Source: Arthrobacter ipis (lineage in GTDB: Bacteria; Actinomycetota; Actinomycetes; Actinomycetales; Micrococcaceae). From it: a stretch of DNA of 64,000 nt. The notes under the pieces were generated by a model. The model was given only the letters and a program-made list of their open reading frames with translations. It searched no databases and was not told the origin of the DNA. Shown here piece by piece: positions 61,278 through 64,000 of this stretch (the first letter of the stretch is position 1; each line of letters starts with the position of its first letter). Position numbers and translations under genes: made by a program. The stretch spans positions 206,839 through 270,838 of the forward strand of contig NZ_JAAOXD010000001.1 in the NCBI RefSeq assembly GCF_014694315.1, given 5' to 3'.

Positions 61278-64000
61278 ATGAACGCCGTCCAGAGGTTCAT
61301 CAGAAGCAAAGTGCTTTTGCTGACCGCTGCAATTCTGATCTTCGCCATGTGCCTGTCAGTCCTCGTCCAGACCCAGTCGCAGGCAGCGCTGAACCGGACC
61401 GTGGACCAGAACTCGCGCGGGCTCTACGACATCCTGGTCCAGGCCAAGGCGGGCTCGGACGGTTCGCTCATGCAGCCCGAGATTGCCACGGGGCAGGGCG
61501 GCATCAGCTTCGACCAGCTGCAGAAGATCCGCGATCTGTCCGGCACCTCCGTTGCCGCGCCCATCAGCCTCGTTTCGCGCGTGACGCAAAACCTCGAGAC
61601 GCCGCGCCTGGAAGCCATGGACTACCTGGGCTTCAACGCCGGACTCGTCGGCACCGCGACGGCGGGGCAGCCCGGCGGCACCGATCCCGGCAAATGGCCG
61701 GCAGCCCAGTCCGTGCTCAGCGACACGCCCAAGAAGTACCGCCTGACGGCCAGCGCCACGAGCTCCGACGGATCTTCGCAGCACACCCTTTTCAAGTCCA
61801 CTGCCGAGGGCGCTCTCGGCAAGGGCAAGCTCGTGGAGCAGCAGGTCGAGGGAGGCAACAGCATCCAGATCGCCGGTCCCGAAGGCGAGACCGGGATCAA
61901 GTTCCCGGCCCCGGCTGGCGGCTCCGAGCACAATCTGTTTAACCTCACGGTTGCCCTGCCCATGGCACCGGAGGTAACGGAGTCCGTGGTCGCCGTCGAC
62001 CCCGTTTCCGAGCGTGCCCTGCTGGGCACCTCCGGTGACTTCCTGGCGCCGCTGGAGAAGGCACCGCCGGCCGACGCCCGCAGCGCCGAGGCGGTTGGCC
62101 AGCACCTGGAGAGCCTCTTCACCACCGGCATCGGCATGAAGGAACTCGAGGAAGGCCCTGACTTCCTTGGCGTGAAGCTCAAGTACTGGGCGCCCATCAT
62201 GACCCAGTACCAGCAGGCCAAGCGCAACGGACAGCTCACCGAGGATTCCAAGGCCATCCCGCTGATCGTGCGTTCCGGCACGTCGGTTGACCTGAAGTAC
62301 TCCGTGAAAATCGAGGAGATCGACGACTCCGGAAACGTAGTCAAGGAGGTCGGCACGGCTGAGCGCTCCCTGGACAAGGACTACCTGCCGTTCGTCTCCA
62401 AGTCTCCCTTCGCGCTGTCCTGGCCCGGGTCCACGGACTACTCCAAGCTGCTGGGCAACTCGGCGAACTTCAGCCGCGGCCTCTACAGCCCCGCCACCTG
62501 GAGCACCAACTTCGCCTCCGCCCCCAAGTACAGCGACGGCTCCACCGCAGGCAACGGTGCCGAGGACAAGACCGCCACTCCGGGCGAGTGGGTCACCGTG
62601 AACCGCCTGCCGGAGAAGAGCGCCAATGGCGAGGCCGTGGACCAGACCCAGCGCAATCCCGTTGACGAGCGCTCCTACCGGGAGAACCTGGAAACGGGCA
62701 AGAAGCTGGCTACCCCGCTCGCCATGGTCTACGGCACCTTCGATCCCGCCGCCGTCCAGGAAGCGGCCGGGGACGTCAACCGGCTTCCACTCGGCGGCTA
62801 CGATCCCACGCCCATGACGCTGAGCAAGGATGCGCAGGGCAAGGACGTTGCGGACACGGCGCTCAAGCCTTCCCTGAGCGCCACCGGACTCGTCAGTCAG
62901 TCGGCCGGCGCCATCACCGACTACTACGGCCTGGCCGCTGCCCGCGGCTACGAGAAGAACGCATCCGTCATCGACGCCGTCCGCGTGCGGGCCAGCGCCG
63001 CCGGCAGCTGGAAGCAGGTCCAGCCTGAGGTGGACAAGCTGGCCACCGAGATCCGGGACATGGGTCTTGAAGCCACCGTTGTGGCCGGTTCTGCCCGCGA
63101 GGACGCCAACATCTTCGTTCCCGGCTACTCCAAGGACGACGCCGGCAAGGAGTCCGCCCTTGGAACTGTCCAGCAGTCGTGGGTCAGGCAGAACGCGGCC
63201 GACGCCGTTGCCGGCTCGCTGACGGCGACGAACCTGACGCTGCTGTTCCTCACGCTCTGCGGTGCCGCGCTGCTGACCGGCGCCTCGACCGTCAGCTACG
63301 TGCGGCTGCGCCGCAGCGAAGCCGGCACGCTGCGCGCCATGGGCTGGACCCAGCGCCGCATCCGGTCCTGGGTGCTGGAGGAGTTTGCCGTCGGCGCCGG
63401 GCTGCTGGCCGTGGCCGGAATAGTGCTCAGCCTCCTTAGCTGGAACATCGCCACCGCCATCGTCTCGGCGTCCGTGCTGGCCCTGTACCTGGGCGCGGCC
63501 TTTTTCGCCGCCCAGCAGCTGCGCCACCGCGAGGTGGTCGACCAGGAGCCGCAGCACGACGAAAAGCTCATTGCCGTCGATTCACCGCTGACCTTCGCGA
63601 ACCGGCAGCTGGGCACCCACCGCTTCAACGCCATCTCGCTGGCCGTTGCCGTTGGCGTGTTCGGCTCGGCAGTTGGCGGCCTGATCGCCCTGCTGATTGA
63701 CATTCCGCGGGCCGCCGGCGCCAGTGCGCTCAGCGGCCTGGCGGCCGCCAGCGTGGCCCTGCCGAGCATCATCCTCGGCGTGTCCGGCGTGGCGGTTGGG
63801 CTCTTGCTCACACTGGTCACCGGGCGGTTCGAGCTGAAGGCCAAGCGGCGGTACCTCGGCACGCTGCAGGCGATGGGCTGGAACCCCGACATGCTGGGCC
63901 AGGTCCGCTTCTTCGAAAACGCCCTGGTGGGCGCGGTTGCCGTCCCGCTGGGTATCCTCGGCGCCCTGGGCATCGGCCTTGTTCTTGCCCCCTACGCCGC
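61278..64000 (+). CDS. FtsX-type ABC transporter permease (3' end outside window)
   Basis: Open from the ATG at 61278 to the window edge: 907 codons without a stop. N-terminal membrane helix VLLLTAAILIFAMCLSVLVQ, then a ~600-residue extracytoplasmic domain, then helices around LTLLFLTLCGAALLTGASTV, RRIRSWVLEEFAVGAGLLAV and a second set (FNAISLAVAVGVFGSAVGGL; ALPSIILGVSGVAVGLLLTL). LRAMGWTQRRIRSWVLEEF and LGTLQAMGWNPDMLGQVRFF are duplicated FtsX/MacB cytoplasmic loop motifs. It probably belongs to a lipoprotein-export or cell-envelope ABC system with an ATPase downstream, which is not visible. GGGAG precedes the ATG. The 234-bp upstream gap shows a TACAAT hexamer (near 61144) and no clear -35. 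Confidence 0.87.
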   Translation, partial: MNAVQRFIRSKVLLLTAAILIFAMCLSVLVQTQSQAALNRTVDQNSRGLYDILVQAKAGSDGSLMQPEIATGQGGISFDQLQKIRDLSGTSVAAPISLVSRVTQNLETPRLEAMDYLGFNAGLVGTATAGQPGGTDPGKWPAAQSVLSDTPKKYRLTASATSSDGSSQHTLFKSTAEGALGKGKLVEQQVEGGNSIQIAGPEGETGIKFPAPAGGSEHNLFNLTVALPMAPEVTESVVAVDPVSERALLGTSGDFLAPLEKAPPADARSAEAVGQHLESLFTTGIGMKELEEGPDFLGVKLKYWAPIMTQYQQAKRNGQLTEDSKAIPLIVRSGTSVDLKYSVKIEEIDDSGNVVKEVGTAERSLDKDYLPFVSKSPFALSWPGSTDYSKLLGNSANFSRGLYSPATWSTNFASAPKYSDGSTAGNGAEDKTATPGEWVTVNRLPEKSANGEAVDQTQRNPVDERSYRENLETGKKLATPLAMVYGTFDPAAVQEAAGDVNRLPLGGYDPTPMTLSKDAQGKDVADTALKPSLSATGLVSQSAGAITDYYGLAAARGYEKNASVIDAVRVRASAAGSWKQVQPEVDKLATEIRDMGLEATVVAGSAREDANIFVPGYSKDDAGKESALGTVQQSWVRQNAADAVAGSLTATNLTLLFLTLCGAALLTGASTVSYVRLRRSEAGTLRAMGWTQRRIRSWVLEEFAVGAGLLAVAGIVLSLLSWNIATAIVSASVLALYLGAAFFAAQQLRHREVVDQEPQHDEKLIAVDSPLTFANRQLGTHRFNAISLAVAVGVFGSAVGGLIALLIDIPRAAGASALSGLAAASVALPSIILGVSGVAVGLLLTLVTGRFELKAKRRYLGTLQAMGWNPDMLGQVRFFENALVGAVAVPLGILGALGIGLVLAPYA

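Noticed and set aside
61356..63557. 733-aa open frame antisense to the FtsX-type permease
   Set aside because: Shadow of a high-GC gene; composition is low-complexity and the plus-strand product has clear membrane helices and FtsX motifs.

Overview
This window is high-GC chromosomal DNA from an actinobacterium of the Micrococcaceae, most likely Arthrobacter or a close relative (Pseudarthrobacter/Paenarthrobacter). The evidence is strong G/C bias at third codon positions, frequent GTG starts, and family content and gene order typical of that group: clpS-DUF2017-murI-MBL-rph-rdgB, nrtR-nadABC-nadS, and ilvD / ilvB-ilvN-ilvC-serA. I see no prophage, insertion sequence, CRISPR array or replication origin. 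The window is mostly core metabolism with a few accessory islands.

Layout. 1-5.2 kb: the 5' part of pncB (minus), then clpS, DUF2017, murI, a metallo-beta-lactamase-fold hydrolase, rph and rdgB. 5.2-9.96 kb: DedA, an exonuclease-BRCT protein, DUF4395, an ADP-ribosylglycohydrolase and an aquaporin. 10.0-14.3 kb: sbcD-sbcC. 14.4-21.2 kb: two MFS carriers with an IclR regulator between them, a phosphoribosyltransferase, an alpha/beta hydrolase and an amino-acid permease. 21.3-27.3 kb: a de novo NAD operon with its Nudix repressor and a clear 15-bp operator. 27.3-32.3 kb: FAH hydrolase, DUF1684, a lipoprotein, a transglutaminase-like protein and an LLM oxidoreductase-MarR pair. 32.4-33.5 kb: an AbiEi/DUF559-like gene bracketed by two related long palindromes. 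33.5-41.3 kb: RND efflux pump, mqo, a peptide-type ABC binding protein, a fasciclin lipoprotein and tRNA-Leu. 41.4-42.6 kb: bcp with an exact internal 75-bp duplication, and MarR. 42.6-50 kb: a LacI-controlled sugar/cyclitol ABC and oxidoreductase locus. 50-53.5 kb: DoxX-like protein, a Gfo/Idh remnant, tRNA-Lys, a PQQ-type sugar dehydrogenase and a sunset-domain protein. 53.7-61 kb: branched-chain amino acid genes with a valine-rich attenuator leader, then serA. From 61.3 kb to the window end: an FtsX-type permease, truncated.

How the parts work together. The NAD operon (NadB, NadA, NadC, plus NadS for the Fe-S cluster of NadA) and salvage pncB both feed NAD synthesis. ilvD and ilvBNC form the valine/isoleucine pathway, with transcription into ilvB probably tuned by ribosome stalling on a leader peptide. 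In the LacI locus, uptake (binding protein, permease, ATPase) is encoded beside two Gfo/Idh dehydrogenases and a sugar-phosphate-isomerase-like TIM barrel.

A recurring expression signal stands out. At least thirteen genes have a TANNNT -10-like hexamer ending exactly 6 or 7 nt before the start codon with no usable Shine-Dalgarno, which predicts leaderless mRNAs and fixes several start codons.
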